Notes: generated by a model from the letters alone, not told the origin. 64,000 bases of DNA from Streptomyces aculeolatus (GCF_020400605.1 NZ_JAINRD010000001.1:868001-932000), one strand, 5' to 3'; shown: positions 52,174 through 61,365, counted from the first letter of the stretch. Made by a program: numbers and translations.

Positions 52174-52664
52174 GGCGCGTACGGACCCTGGCCGCGCGGC
52201 TGCGCGACGGCCTTGCGCGGCGGTCGGACCGGCTGGACGAGCGGGGCTCGGGCGCGGGCGCGGTCATCATCTTCGCGTTCCTGTTCATGGCGCTGGCGGC
52301 GTTCGTCGTCGACGGCGGCCTGGCGATCTCGCAGCGCGAGCGGGCCGCGGACATCGCCGAGCAGGCGGCCAGGTACGCGGCGCAGGACACGGACAAGGAG
52401 GCGCTGTACGAGGGCCAGACCGAGTTCGAGGCTCCGATCCGGCACGAGAACTGCAACCGCCGGGTGCAGGAGTTCATGGCCCACGTGACGGTCCAGAACG
52501 GCGACGTCGAGTCCGCGACGTGCAAGGCAAAGGGCGAGACCTTCGTCGAGGTCGAGGTCGTCCTCAGCTACCGCCCGCTGCTGACGGGCCTGGCCCTCAG
52601 CGGGCCCCTGGAAGCCACCGGCAAGGCCCGCGCCGAACCCCGCACGGAGGTCGGCGAGCCGTAG
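52170..52664 (+). CDS. TadG-like pilus assembly protein
   Basis: A 164-residue protein with a basic N-terminus, one membrane helix (AVIIFAFLFMALAAFVVDGG) after GSGAGA, and the helix ISQRERAADIAEQAARYAAQD that characterises the Rv3660c-neighbour/TadG-type group. Unlike the two preceding proteins it lacks Glu at +5 after the Gly, so it is probably not cleaved as a prepilin. Two Cys are in the outer domain (ENCNRR, ATCKAK). Last of the contiguous Tad genes. Confidence 0.75.
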   Translation: MRRVRTLAARLRDGLARRSDRLDERGSGAGAVIIFAFLFMALAAFVVDGGLAISQRERAADIAEQAARYAAQDTDKEALYEGQTEFEAPIRHENCNRRVQEFMAHVTVQNGDVESATCKAKGETFVEVEVVLSYRPLLTGLALSGPLEATGKARAEPRTEVGEP

Positions 52665-52707
52665 GCCGCGCACGTCCGGCGGATCCGAGACCCGAGAGGC
52701 AGAGCCT

Positions 52708-53049
52708 GTGAATGAGCCCGAGCACGTCTTCGACCAGGTGCAGATCGGCAAGGGCCTGCGCCCCCTGGCGCAGCACGGCACGATCACCGTGGACAACGGC
52801 ACGCTGAACCTCTTCGACTCGAACGGGCAGATCATCGACAGCGGTCCGGTGGCGGTGGCGGGCGCCGCCATGGTGCGCTTCACGCGCGGCAAGACCGTGG
52901 CACTGACGCTGAACGGCACCAAGTACAACGTCTCGCCCGGCTGGGGCAACCATGTCGGCACGATGGTGCTCCCGGGCACGACCGGCGACGTCAAGGACGC
53001 GGCCGCGCTGCTGGTGCACCTCGTGGAGACCGCCGGCGGCCCCGCGTAG
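52708..53049 (+). CDS. small soluble protein of unknown function
   Basis: A 113-residue beta-rich protein starting at GTG 52708 after GAGAGGCAGAG. Segments such as HGTITVDNGTLNLFDSNGQI, GPVAVAGAAMVRFTRGKTVALTLNG (in two blocks) and TKYNVSPGWGNHVGTMVLPG suggest a PH-like or beta-barrel fold with a C-terminal helix (AAALLVHLVETAGG). No signal peptide or membrane helix. It follows the Tad operon in the same direction after 43 bases and may be co-transcribed. I do not recognise it. Confidence 0.6.
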   Translation: MNEPEHVFDQVQIGKGLRPLAQHGTITVDNGTLNLFDSNGQIIDSGPVAVAGAAMVRFTRGKTVALTLNGTKYNVSPGWGNHVGTMVLPGTTGDVKDAAALLVHLVETAGGPA

Positions 53050-53199
53050 CGGGGGCTGTGGGCCGTACGCGGGAGGCCGTCCTGCCAATCGGGGGAAATA
53101 GCCCCTCCTCGGCGAGCTACGCCCCAGACATCGGTCAGATAGTCATACAAACCGGACCGAGGCGACCGCCTCACTCCGATCGACTGTCAAGGGGCATCT

Positions 53200-53562
53200 G
53201 TGCTGAAGAGAACGAAGACCGCCGTCGCGCTCACCGCGGGAGCCATGGCGCTGGGGCTGCTGGGCGCGGCCCCCGTCGCCGCCACCACGGCGGGCCACAC
53301 GCCCGCGATGAAGACCTGGGACGACTGGAGCCACTCGCAGCGCGGCGTGGTGATCGCCAAGCCCGGCATCCTGATCCGCTCGCAGCCCACCACGGCCTCG
53401 CACGAGAAGGGCTTCATCCCGCGCGGCGAGATCGTCTGGATCGACTGCAAGGTCGACGGCCAGGACGTGTGGGGCAACGCCATCTGGTACAAGATCAGCT
53501 CCCACAACGGCTTCATCGCCGCGCGCTACGTCAAGAACGTGGACCACATCCCGTACTGCTGA
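53200..53562 (+). CDS. secreted SH3-like domain protein
   Basis: A 120-residue exported protein. The signal peptide is MLKRTKTAVALTAGAMALGL with cleavage probably after VAATTA (about residue 31). The mature part is an SH3-like beta barrel (KPGILIRSQPTTASHEKGFI, GEIVWIDCKVDGQDVWGN, WYKISSHNGFIAARYV), with two Cys (DCK and terminal YC) likely joined. Bacterial SH3 domains of this kind bind cell-wall peptides. GTG start at 53200 after AAGGGG. An inverted repeat GAGGCG-AC-CGCCTC (53159-53172) lies upstream. Confidence 0.8.
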   Translation: MLKRTKTAVALTAGAMALGLLGAAPVAATTAGHTPAMKTWDDWSHSQRGVVIAKPGILIRSQPTTASHEKGFIPRGEIVWIDCKVDGQDVWGNAIWYKISSHNGFIAARYVKNVDHIPYC

Positions 53563-53874
53563 CCGCGCGCGGGCACTGCCCGTACGCCCGGGCCGCCGGG
53601 GCCGCACCGCAGAACGCGGGGCGGCGCCGGCGGCCTTGCCGTGCGCGCGGGCCCGCCGCCGCCCCCCTCATGCTGCTCTGCCACCGTGCGCTGCACGGCC
53701 GCGGTGACGAGGTCGTGACGATGCAGTCACCTGCCTGGGCTCGACCCCCAAAACGGCCTTCGGTAACGTCAGGTGGGCAAGTACGGGGACGCCGCCCAGC
53801 GGCCTGCGCGCGAAACGCGCGCATCAGGGGGTCGCGGTCCGCGCCGCGCCGACCGGGAGGGCTCAGGACCAGCG
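53563..53874. other. intergenic region before the LysM/BTAD gene
   Basis: A 312-bp region. An in-frame GTG at 53773 would extend the next gene by 34 polar residues but lacks a ribosome site. GGTAACGTC at about 53762 is the only AT-richer, promoter-like spot. I see no separate gene. Confidence 0.35.
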
Positions 53875-56800
53875 ATGGCACGCAGCAGTGCGAACAGGAC
53901 TCCGGTACCGGTACGCATCCAGCGCCGTACCTTCGGCGACGTCATCAAGGCGTTCTTCGCCTTCCTCGCGCTCGTGGTCCTCGTCGTCGGCGTACCGGGC
54001 GCGCTCGCCTACTTCATCGGCTGGCCGCTGCCCGACTCCGCGCCCTCCGTCAGCATGCTCAACGAGGACGTGACCGCCGACGTCTTCGTCAAGGTCTTCG
54101 CGGTCGTCGTCTGGCTGGCCTGGGCGCAGTTCGCCGCCTGCGTGCTCGTCGAGGCCAGGGCCGCCGTCTCCGGGATGGGCATGCCGGGCCGGGTGCCGGG
54201 CTCCGGCGCCAGCCAGGCGCTCGCCCGCCAGCTCGTCGCCGCCGTGCTGCTGCTCACGGCCAGCGCCGCCAGCTTCGCGCCCGGCCTCTCCGACCTCGGC
54301 CAGCAGCTCGACCAGCACAAGCAGCCGCCGGTCGCCGCCGCCCAGCAGACCCCGGGCCAGCAGGTCGACACCGCCAGGCCCGCCGTGGACGTGGAGACGC
54401 CCCGGGGCCAGGGCGCCGGCGGCGAGGTGCAGAAGGACACCCGCGAACAGGCCGAGCGGGACACGAAGTTCTACCGCATCCAGCCGCCCGAGGGCCGCCA
54501 CCACGACTCGCTGTGGGAGATCGCGGAACGCCACCTGGGCGACGGCCGCCGCTACGGCGAGATCTACCAGCTCAACAAGGACCGCATCCAGCCCGACGGC
54601 TCCAAGCTCAGCCAGGCCAGCCTCATCCGCCCCGGCTGGATCATGGAGATGCCCGCGGACGCGCAGGGCGGCGACCTGGTCGAGATGCCCGACGAGCGCA
54701 ACGAGGTGTCCAAGTCCGAGGCCGAGCAGATCAACGAGTACGACAGGTCCAGCCCCACGCTCGACGAGCGCGACAAGGGCGGTGACGACCGGCAGGCCAC
54801 CTCCGGCCGCGGCGAGCGCCTCGTGCCCGACACCCCGGCCGTCGACCGCGACGGCGGCGACCGCGGCGGCGAGCAGTCGGTCCAGCAGGTCCCCACCCGC
54901 GAGAGCGACGGCGGCGGCACCGGCACGGACTCCGGCGACCGCGGCGACCGCGGCGACCAGGCGGTCCCCGAGGTGCACAGCGACGGCGGCGGCATCGGCC
55001 TGCCGGAGGTGCTCATCGCCGCGCCGCTGCTCGCCGCCGGCGTGCTCGGCGCGCTGAGCCGGCGGCGCCGGCAGGCGCTGTGGCAGGCGGCGTTCCAGAG
55101 CGGCGGCGCCGGCCGTACGGGCGCGGAGCCCACCGGGCGCGCCGCGCTGGCCCGCGACGCGCTGCTCGTCGGTGCCGACCCCGGCGGCGTGCGGTTCCTC
55201 GACCGCGCCCTGCGCGGCCTGTCCGCGTCGCTGACCGAGGCCGCCCGCCCGCTGCCCACCATCTACGCCGCCTGGCTGACCGAGGCCGACCTGTACCTGC
55301 AGCTCGCCGGTGTGGCCGGCGAGCCGCCCGCCCCGTGGCGCACCGGGCAGGACCAGACGTTCTGGCGCATCGACCGCGCCGACATCGAGGGCTACCCGCA
55401 GCCCGAGGAGGGCGGCGACGCCGCCGCCCCGTACCCCGGCCTCGCCAGCCTCGGCACCCGCGAGGAGGCCCGGCTGCTGCTCAACCTGGAGGCCGTCCCC
55501 GGCATTGCCGCGGTCAAGGGCGCCCCCGCGGACCGGCTCGCCGTGCTGTCGTCGATCGCCGCGGAGCTGGCCACCAACGGCTGGTCGGACCGGATGTCGG
55601 TGACCGTCGTCGGCTTCGGCGAGCGGCTGACGGAGCTGGCGCCGACGCGCGTGCGCTACCTGGAGGACGTGCCGGCGCTCATCGAGGTCATGGAGGCCGA
55701 GTCCGCGCAGCGCGCCAACGCGCTGGGCAACGCGGGCCACGACAGCGTGCTCACCGGCCGCGCCGGGCAGACGGGGCGTACGCAGTGGGCGCCGCACCTC
55801 GTCCTCGTCGCCACCGAGCCCACCGCCGCCGAGGCCGACCAGCTCGCGCACCTCGCGGGCGGCTCCTCGCGCCTGGGCATCGGCTACCTCGTCGGTACCG
55901 GCCAGGAGGAACTGAGCGGCGCCTCCTGGGAGTTCGAGATCACCCGCGACGGGCGGCTGCGCGCCCCGCTGCTGGGCCTGGAGCTGGCCGCGCAGCGGCT
56001 GCCGCAGGAGCAGCACGAGGCGCTCGTGGAGCTCTTCTCGCAGGTGGAGGTCGAAGGCGCGGCGACCAGCGGCACGGACGGACGCGGGATCTCCGTCACG
56101 CGCGCGGCGGGCGAGGTCGGCTTCACCGTGGACCTGTCGGAGCAGGGGCGGCCCGCGGTGTACGCGCGGCTGCTCGGCTCGTACGAGATCGCCGGCCTGA
56201 CCGAGCCGGACGGCGAGCGCAGCCCGCTGCTGCGCGAGGCGCTGGCGCTGCTGCTGTTCCACCGCGAGGGCGTGCACCCGCAGGTGCTCGCCGCCGCGCT
56301 GTGGCCGCGCGGCGTGACAGACGACGTGCGCGACGCCTTCGTCGAGCGGCTGGTCAACTGGCTGGGCCGGGACCCCTCGGGCGCGGCGCGGCTCGCGCCG
56401 GACGCGGACGGGCGCCTCGCGCTGTCCACGTCGGTCGTCTCCGACTGGGACGTGCTGCGCACCCTGCACCTCGAAGCGACCGACCCCACCAGGCAGTCGA
56501 GCCCGCAGACGCGCGAGCGGCTGCTGAACGACGCGCTGGCGCTGGCCGCGGGCCCGCTGCTCGCGGACCGGCCGCAGGGGCGGTACGGGTGGCTGTCCAA
56601 CGAGATCGTGGAGGCCCAGCTGCCGCTGCTCGTCGCCGACGCGGGCCTGGCGCTCTCCGCGCTGCGCCGCGAGTCGGGGCAGGCGGACGGCGCGGTCGCG
56701 GCGGTGCAGGCGGCGCTGGTCGTCGCGCCGGCGGACGAGCGGCTGTGGAACGAACTGCTGCGCGCCGTCCACGCCACCGGCGACACCGCCCGGCTGGAGG

Positions 56801-56937
56801 CCACCGCCGCCGACCTGCTCGGCCGCGCGGGCGCCCTGCACGGCGCCCGCGGCCTGCCGCCGCGCACCGAAGCGCTGCTGGACGAACTCCTCCCGGCCTG
56901 GCGCGCCCAGGCCGGCTCCGCCGGGGCGGCGAGCTAG
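53875..56937 (+). CDS. membrane-anchored LysM / winged-helix / BTAD protein
   Basis: A 1020-residue protein. Membrane helices lie at about 25-49, 70-92 and 118-136. A LysM-like domain lies at 198-261 (DSLWEIAERHLGDGRRYGEIYQLNKD). A disordered stretch rich in Asp, Gly and Arg (265-370) precedes a fourth helix (about 378-394, LIAAPLLAAGVLGAL), followed by about 600 cytoplasmic residues. The C-terminal third has an OmpR-like winged-helix region (ALALLLFHREGVHPQVLAAALWP, about 785) and a bacterial transcriptional activator (BTAD) domain with TPR-like helices. It may couple wall or peptidoglycan sensing to a cytoplasmic response. The role is inference. The ATG at 53875 was chosen over GTG 53773. 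Confidence 0.82.
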   Translation: MARSSANRTPVPVRIQRRTFGDVIKAFFAFLALVVLVVGVPGALAYFIGWPLPDSAPSVSMLNEDVTADVFVKVFAVVVWLAWAQFAACVLVEARAAVSGMGMPGRVPGSGASQALARQLVAAVLLLTASAASFAPGLSDLGQQLDQHKQPPVAAAQQTPGQQVDTARPAVDVETPRGQGAGGEVQKDTREQAERDTKFYRIQPPEGRHHDSLWEIAERHLGDGRRYGEIYQLNKDRIQPDGSKLSQASLIRPGWIMEMPADAQGGDLVEMPDERNEVSKSEAEQINEYDRSSPTLDERDKGGDDRQATSGRGERLVPDTPAVDRDGGDRGGEQSVQQVPTRESDGGGTGTDSGDRGDRGDQAVPEVHSDGGGIGLPEVLIAAPLLAAGVLGALSRRRRQALWQAAFQSGGAGRTGAEPTGRAALARDALLVGADPGGVRFLDRALRGLSASLTEAARPLPTIYAAWLTEADLYLQLAGVAGEPPAPWRTGQDQTFWRIDRADIEGYPQPEEGGDAAAPYPGLASLGTREEARLLLNLEAVPGIAAVKGAPADRLAVLSSIAAELATNGWSDRMSVTVVGFGERLTELAPTRVRYLEDVPALIEVMEAESAQRANALGNAGHDSVLTGRAGQTGRTQWAPHLVLVATEPTAAEADQLAHLAGGSSRLGIGYLVGTGQEELSGASWEFEITRDGRLRAPLLGLELAAQRLPQEQHEALVELFSQVEVEGAATSGTDGRGISVTRAAGEVGFTVDLSEQGRPAVYARLLGSYEIAGLTEPDGERSPLLREALALLLFHREGVHPQVLAAALWPRGVTDDVRDAFVERLVNWLGRDPSGAARLAPDADGRLALSTSVVSDWDVLRTLHLEATDPTRQSSPQTRERLLNDALALAAGPLLADRPQGRYGWLSNEIVEAQLPLLVADAGLALSALRRESGQADGAVAAVQAALVVAPADERLWNELLRAVHATGDTARLEATAADLLGRAGALHGARGLPPRTEALLDELLPAWRAQAGSAGAAS

Positions 56938-57222
56938 CCCCCTGCGGCGGGCCCGGCGGGACGCGGACGGCACCGGCCCGGACGCGGTACGGAGGCCGCA
57001 TCGCCGGCGTCTGCGTGCGGTGGGGAAGACGCGGGGCAGGGACGGGCCCGGCATGTACGGGCGGCGGGCCGCCGCGTACGCGGCCATCGGCCGCCCGGCG
57101 CCTGCGACGCCGGGGGTCGGGCCGCCTTCGTCGGCCGTGCCCCCCGCGGGGAGCGCCTGACGCCCCCATGAACCGCGCCCCCCGCCCGGTGCTCCGGCGG
57201 CCCTCCGCCCCGCCCCCGTGCG

Positions 57223-57918
57223 CTACGCGCTGCGCCGCGGCCCCAGACGGTCCCGGCCGCACGCGTACGCCAGTGTGCTGATCAGGTCGGTCACGTCCGG
57301 CAGCCACGGGTCCGACACCGTCGGCCGGCGCAGCCACTGCACCGAGCCGCTCGTCCCGAACCGCGTCGGGGGCGCCGCCGCCCAGTCGCCCTCGCCCCGT
57401 ACCGCCAGGTCCAGGGCGGCCGACGAGGCGTAGCCCAGCGCGTGCAGTCCGTCGATCACCTTCGCCGTGGCGCCCGGGAGCACGAAGAAGTACATCCGCC
57501 GGTCCGGCGCCGCCGCCACCGGCCCCAGTTCCCTGCGCTCCCGTTCCAGCCGCGCCAGCGCCAGGCACCCGGCGCCCTCCGCGATGTCCACGACGTCGAA
57601 CGCCCGCCCGGTGGGCAGCAGTACCGCCGCCCCTGGGTGCTTCGACCACATGCGGCGCAGGGTGGTGGCGCTGGCCGTAGCGGCTGCCTTCCAGTCGCGC
57701 CGCGCGGGGTGCGCGCCCGGCGCGTGGCACGCCGCGTCGCCGCAGGAGCACCGCTGTGCGCCGGTCCCGTCGTCGGTCTCCATCCATGTGCCCGGCACGA
57801 CGTCCCAGTGCCGGCCCTCCGCGTACCGCAGGGCTGCGGACAGCAGTTCTTCGCTCTGCCCGCGCGGATTCTCTTGTCGGGGTACGTGCGTCGCCTCTGC
57901 TCCCAGGGTCTCCTTCAC
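57223..57918 (-). CDS. short bifunctional primase/polymerase-like protein
   Basis: A 231-residue protein of the prim-pol-like group common in actinomycete chromosomes. It shows RYAEGRHWDVVPGTWM, a cysteine cluster (CSCGDAACHAPGAHPAR) and the strand-turn GRAFDVVDIAEGAG, where prim-pol enzymes have acidic metal ligands. Here the motif reads DVVD, so at least one Asp is present, but the rest of the active site is not clear. Many such proteins are thought to be relics of plasmid or phage primases; some have regulatory roles. The GTG at 57918 was chosen. It is divergent from the NsdA-like gene. Confidence 0.7.
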   Translation of the reverse strand: MKETLGAEATHVPRQENPRGQSEELLSAALRYAEGRHWDVVPGTWMETDDGTGAQRCSCGDAACHAPGAHPARRDWKAAATASATTLRRMWSKHPGAAVLLPTGRAFDVVDIAEGAGCLALARLERERRELGPVAAAPDRRMYFFVLPGATAKVIDGLHALGYASSAALDLAVRGEGDWAAAPPTRFGTSGSVQWLRRPTVSDPWLPDVTDLISTLAYACGRDRLGPRRSA

Positions 57919-58111
57919 GGACGGCTCAACTCCAGCCGTGAGCAGGGGTTACGGGCCTTCCGGGGGTTCGCCCGCAGCAACGTTGCGGCAGCGGGGCGCA
58001 CGGATGCGCGGGTGGGGAGCATGGCGTTTTCCGCTTATTTCGCGGGAAATGATCGTCCTGGCGGTTCCGGCAGGAACCGGCCGAGCACGGCCCCCTGAGG
58101 GAGGACTACCC

Positions 58112-59647
58112 ATGGCCGCCAGGCCAATCGAGGCACGCACGCCGAACGTACGACTTCAGGTGGTGATCGAAGAGGCCGGCTGCTCCAACGCGGGGCTGGC
58201 CCGCCGCGTCAACATGTGCGGCCGCGAACACGGCCTCGACCTGCGCTACGACAAGACCTCCGTGGCCCGCTGGCTGCGCGGTCAGCGCCCCCGCGGCCAG
58301 GCGCCCGCGATGATCGCCGAGGCGCTGGGCCGCAAGCTCGGCCGCGCGGTCACCCTGGACGAGGTCGGCATGGCCGACTCCCGGCACTCCGGCACCGCCC
58401 TGGGGCTCATCTACGCCCCGACCGTCACCGCCGCCGTCGAGCAGGTCTGCGAGCTGTGGCGCGCCGACGTGGGCCGGCGCGAGGTGCTGACCCGCGCCAC
58501 CCCGGTGGCCTCCGCGCTCGTCGAGCCCAGCCGCGACTGGCTGATCAGCGCGCCGGGGCCGCCGCTCGCCCGCACCTCGGGGCGGTCCGTCACCCGTACC
58601 GACGTCACGGCCGTACGGGAGACCACAGCGACCCTCGCCGCCCTCGACCGCCGGCACGGCAGCGGCCACTACCGGCCGGTGACCGTGCACTACCTCAACT
58701 CCGTCGTCTCCGGCCTGCTCGCCGGCCGCTACGACGACGGCGTCGGGCGCGAACTCCTCGCCGCCGCCGCCCGGATGACCGAGCTTGCCGGCGGCATGGC
58801 CGCCGACACGGGCCTCCCGGGCGTCGCCCAGCGCTACTACGTCCAGGCCCTGCGCCTCGCCGACGCCGCCGGCGACCGCGCCTTCGGCGGCTACGTCCTG
58901 GCCGCCGGCATGAGCAGGCTGGCCGCCACGCTGGGCAACCACCGCGAGGTCGTCCAACTGGCCCGTACCGCCCGGGAGGGCACCCGCGACCGCGTGCCGC
59001 CGCGCGCCGAGGCGCTGTTCAGCGCCGCCGAGGCGCGCGGGGCGGCGGGGCTCGGGGACGAGGCGGCGTTCCGGGAGGCGGCGGCGCGGGCGCGGACGGC
59101 GCTGGAGCAGGCGGAGTCGAGCGGAACGCGCGGCGGTACGGCGACGGGCGCTGCGGGCCCGACGGCGCCTGCGGGCCCGGCGGGCCCCGCGGGAGCTGCG
59201 GGAGTGCCGGGCGTGCCGGGCGGCGCACGGGAGCCCGCGCGCGACCCGGCGCGCGGGCGCGAGCCCGCGTGGCTGGCCCGCTTCGGCCGTCCCGCGCTCG
59301 CCTACGAACTGGCCTGTGCCCTGCTCGAACTCGGCCGCTACGAAGCCGCGCAGCGGCGCGCGGAGGAGGCGCTCGCCGGGCTGCCGGAGTCGTCGGCGCG
59401 GCTGCGCTGCCTGGCGCTCGCGGCGCTGGGACGGGCGCAGAGCGGGCGGCGCGAGCCGGTGCAGGCGTGCCGGACGGGAACGCGGGCGCTGCGGCTGCTC
59501 GACGGGCTCGCCTCGGGCCGCGCGGCGGCCGAACTCGCGCGGCTGGCGCGGAGCCTGGAGCCGTACGAGGCGGAGCCGGCGGTCCGGGAGTTCGCCGCCC
59601 GGTGCCATGGGCTGGGCTCTTGGCTCACCGCGGCACCGAGCAGGTAG
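58112..59647 (+). CDS. NsdA-like helix-turn-helix / TPR regulator
   Basis: A 511-residue regulator. Residues 10-90 form a helix-turn-helix-type domain (NVRLQVVIEEAGCSNAGLARRV, TSVARWLRGQRPRGQAPAMI). The remainder is made of TPR-like helices (YYVQALRLADAAGDRAFGGYV, RYEAAQRRAEEALAGLPES). This architecture is that of streptomycete regulators such as NsdA, which represses development and antibiotic production. An insert of collagen-like Gly-x-x triplets with Pro and Ala (about 348-380) breaks the TPR array. GGGAGGAC is the ribosome site for the ATG at 58112. The gene is probably co-directional with the next but 39 bases apart. Confidence 0.8.
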   Translation: MAARPIEARTPNVRLQVVIEEAGCSNAGLARRVNMCGREHGLDLRYDKTSVARWLRGQRPRGQAPAMIAEALGRKLGRAVTLDEVGMADSRHSGTALGLIYAPTVTAAVEQVCELWRADVGRREVLTRATPVASALVEPSRDWLISAPGPPLARTSGRSVTRTDVTAVRETTATLAALDRRHGSGHYRPVTVHYLNSVVSGLLAGRYDDGVGRELLAAAARMTELAGGMAADTGLPGVAQRYYVQALRLADAAGDRAFGGYVLAAGMSRLAATLGNHREVVQLARTAREGTRDRVPPRAEALFSAAEARGAAGLGDEAAFREAAARARTALEQAESSGTRGGTATGAAGPTAPAGPAGPAGAAGVPGVPGGAREPARDPARGREPAWLARFGRPALAYELACALLELGRYEAAQRRAEEALAGLPESSARLRCLALAALGRAQSGRREPVQACRTGTRALRLLDGLASGRAAAELARLARSLEPYEAEPAVREFAARCHGLGSWLTAAPSR

Positions 59648-59686
59648 TGTCCGGACGGTCAGAGTCCGTACCCCTGAGGAGTCCCG

Positions 59687-61285
59687 TTGACCCACGACGG
59701 ACACGGCAGCGAGCCCCGGCGCGAGGAGCGCGCGGGAGCGGTGCCCCCCGCGTCGGACGGCGCCGGGCCGCCCCCGGGCGGCGAGCCGTGGTGGGCGCAG
59801 GACCCGTCCCCGGCCGCGGCAGCCGCGGAGACCGAGGACGAGTCGACCCAGCAGATACGTCACCTCGGCAACCGTCCGGAGCGCCCGCAGCCCGCGGGCG
59901 CCCCCCCGGCCGACCCGCAGCCCTGGCCGCTCCCGGCCACTCCCGGGTCGGCGGGCGCGCCGGGCGGCCCCGGCGCGCTCGGCGGCCCGGAGGCCGCCGC
60001 CGCCACGGGCCACCCCACCGCCCCCCGGCCGCCGTACGGCGGCCCTCCGCACCAGCCGCCCGCGGGGCCGCCGCCGGGCGCGGCGGACGACGGGGCCGCG
60101 ACCCAGCTCATACCCCCGGTCGCCGCCGCACCGCAGCAGAGACCCGGGGACGACGCCGACGCGACGCAGCTCATCCCCCCGCTCCCCGGTCCGTACGAGG
60201 GCCCCCTGCCCGGCGCCTACGACCCGCAGGCCGCCGGCGAGCAGCCGCCCCCGCACCCCGGCGCCCCGCCCGTGCAGCCCCCGGCGCAGCCCGCCGGCCA
60301 GCCGCCGTTCGCCCCGCCGGCCTTCGACGACGACTCCCCGCGCTCGCGCCGCCACGCGGCGCCGGTGCACACGCAGTTCGAGGGCCTGTTCCGCGACACC
60401 CCCGGCGGCCCCGGCGCCCCCGCCGGCGACCCCGGCGCCACGCAGCGGCTCCCCCCGGTCCGCCCCGGCGGACCCGCCGGCCCCGGGCCGGGCGGCCCCG
60501 GGGGCAACCCCCCGTACGGCGCCCCGCCCCACGCGCGCAGCCAGCACGCCGCCGGCCCGCCCCCGGGCCCGTACGGCAACGGCCCCGAGGGCCCCGGCGG
60601 CCGCTACTACGACGATGACGACGACCGCCGCGGCGGCATCCCCCGCTGGGCCGCCATCGCCATCGGCACCGCCGCATGCGCCGCCGTCGGCATCACCGCC
60701 GGCTGGCTCCTCAGCAGCGGCGACGGCGGCGGCGACACCGCCAGCGGCGCCACTCCGAGCGCCAGCGCCGACCAGGACCCGGGCGGCAAGGACGACGGCG
60801 GCGGCAAGGACGACGGCGGCGAGAAGCCGGTCAAGGACGACCCCGCCGAGGCGCAGGCCGAGGAGCTGGACGCGCTGCTGGCGGAGAGCAACGACAGCCG
60901 CGACGCGGTGATCAGTTCGGTCGCGAACATCCGCGAGTGCAAGGCGCTCGGCAAGGCCGCCAAGGACCTGCGCGACGCGGCCGGCCAGCGCCGCGACCTC
61001 GTCTCCCGGCTCTCCGACCTGAGCGTCGACAAGCTCCCGTCCAACGCCGACCTGACGCGCTCCCTGACCGACGCCTGGAACGCCAGCGCCTCCGCCGACG
61101 ACCACTACGCCGCCTGGGCCGACGCCGCCAAGCGCGGCAAGGGCTGCGGCGGCGGCGGGAACCACCTGTCGGCGGGGAACGCCGCCAGCGGCGACGCCAC
61201 CACCGCCAAGGAGGAGGCCGCCGGGCTCTGGAACCCGATCGCGGAGAAGTACGGCCTCACGCAGCGCCAGGCGACGCAGCTGTGA
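59687..61285 (+). CDS. membrane protein with long disordered cytoplasmic region and TQ motifs
   Basis: A 532-residue protein started by TTG after GAGGAG. The first 315 residues are disordered, rich in Pro, Gly and Ala, and contain four short motifs centred on Thr-Gln: STQQI (about 54), AATQLIPPV (about 137), DATQLIPPL (about 159) and GATQRLPPV (about 252). A single membrane helix (about 320-342, AAIAIGTAACAAVGITAGWLL) precedes a Ser/Gly/Asp spacer and an extracytoplasmic helical domain (430-532) with EAQAEELDALLAESNDSRDA and two Cys. The motifs look like Ser/Thr-kinase target sites that FHA domains could read. The function is unknown. Confidence 0.72.
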   Translation: MTHDGHGSEPRREERAGAVPPASDGAGPPPGGEPWWAQDPSPAAAAAETEDESTQQIRHLGNRPERPQPAGAPPADPQPWPLPATPGSAGAPGGPGALGGPEAAAATGHPTAPRPPYGGPPHQPPAGPPPGAADDGAATQLIPPVAAAPQQRPGDDADATQLIPPLPGPYEGPLPGAYDPQAAGEQPPPHPGAPPVQPPAQPAGQPPFAPPAFDDDSPRSRRHAAPVHTQFEGLFRDTPGGPGAPAGDPGATQRLPPVRPGGPAGPGPGGPGGNPPYGAPPHARSQHAAGPPPGPYGNGPEGPGGRYYDDDDDRRGGIPRWAAIAIGTAACAAVGITAGWLLSSGDGGGDTASGATPSASADQDPGGKDDGGGKDDGGEKPVKDDPAEAQAEELDALLAESNDSRDAVISSVANIRECKALGKAAKDLRDAAGQRRDLVSRLSDLSVDKLPSNADLTRSLTDAWNASASADDHYAAWADAAKRGKGCGGGGNHLSAGNAASGDATTAKEEAAGLWNPIAEKYGLTQRQATQL

Positions 61286-61365
61286 GCCCCGCGAACGGCA
61301 CCGGGAGGGACGCCGGAGGTCCCGTCGGTGAAAGGGCTTCCCGCCGCGACCGCCGTTACTCCACC

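Noticed and set aside
53863-57087. 1074-codon minus-strand frame opposite the LysM/BTAD gene
   Set aside because: Compositional shadow; no motifs, and the plus-strand frame has clear domains and membrane helices.
58106-61165. 1019-codon minus-strand frame opposite the NsdA-like and TQ-motif genes
   Set aside because: Runs across two good plus-strand genes with pure low-complexity composition; no start site signal.
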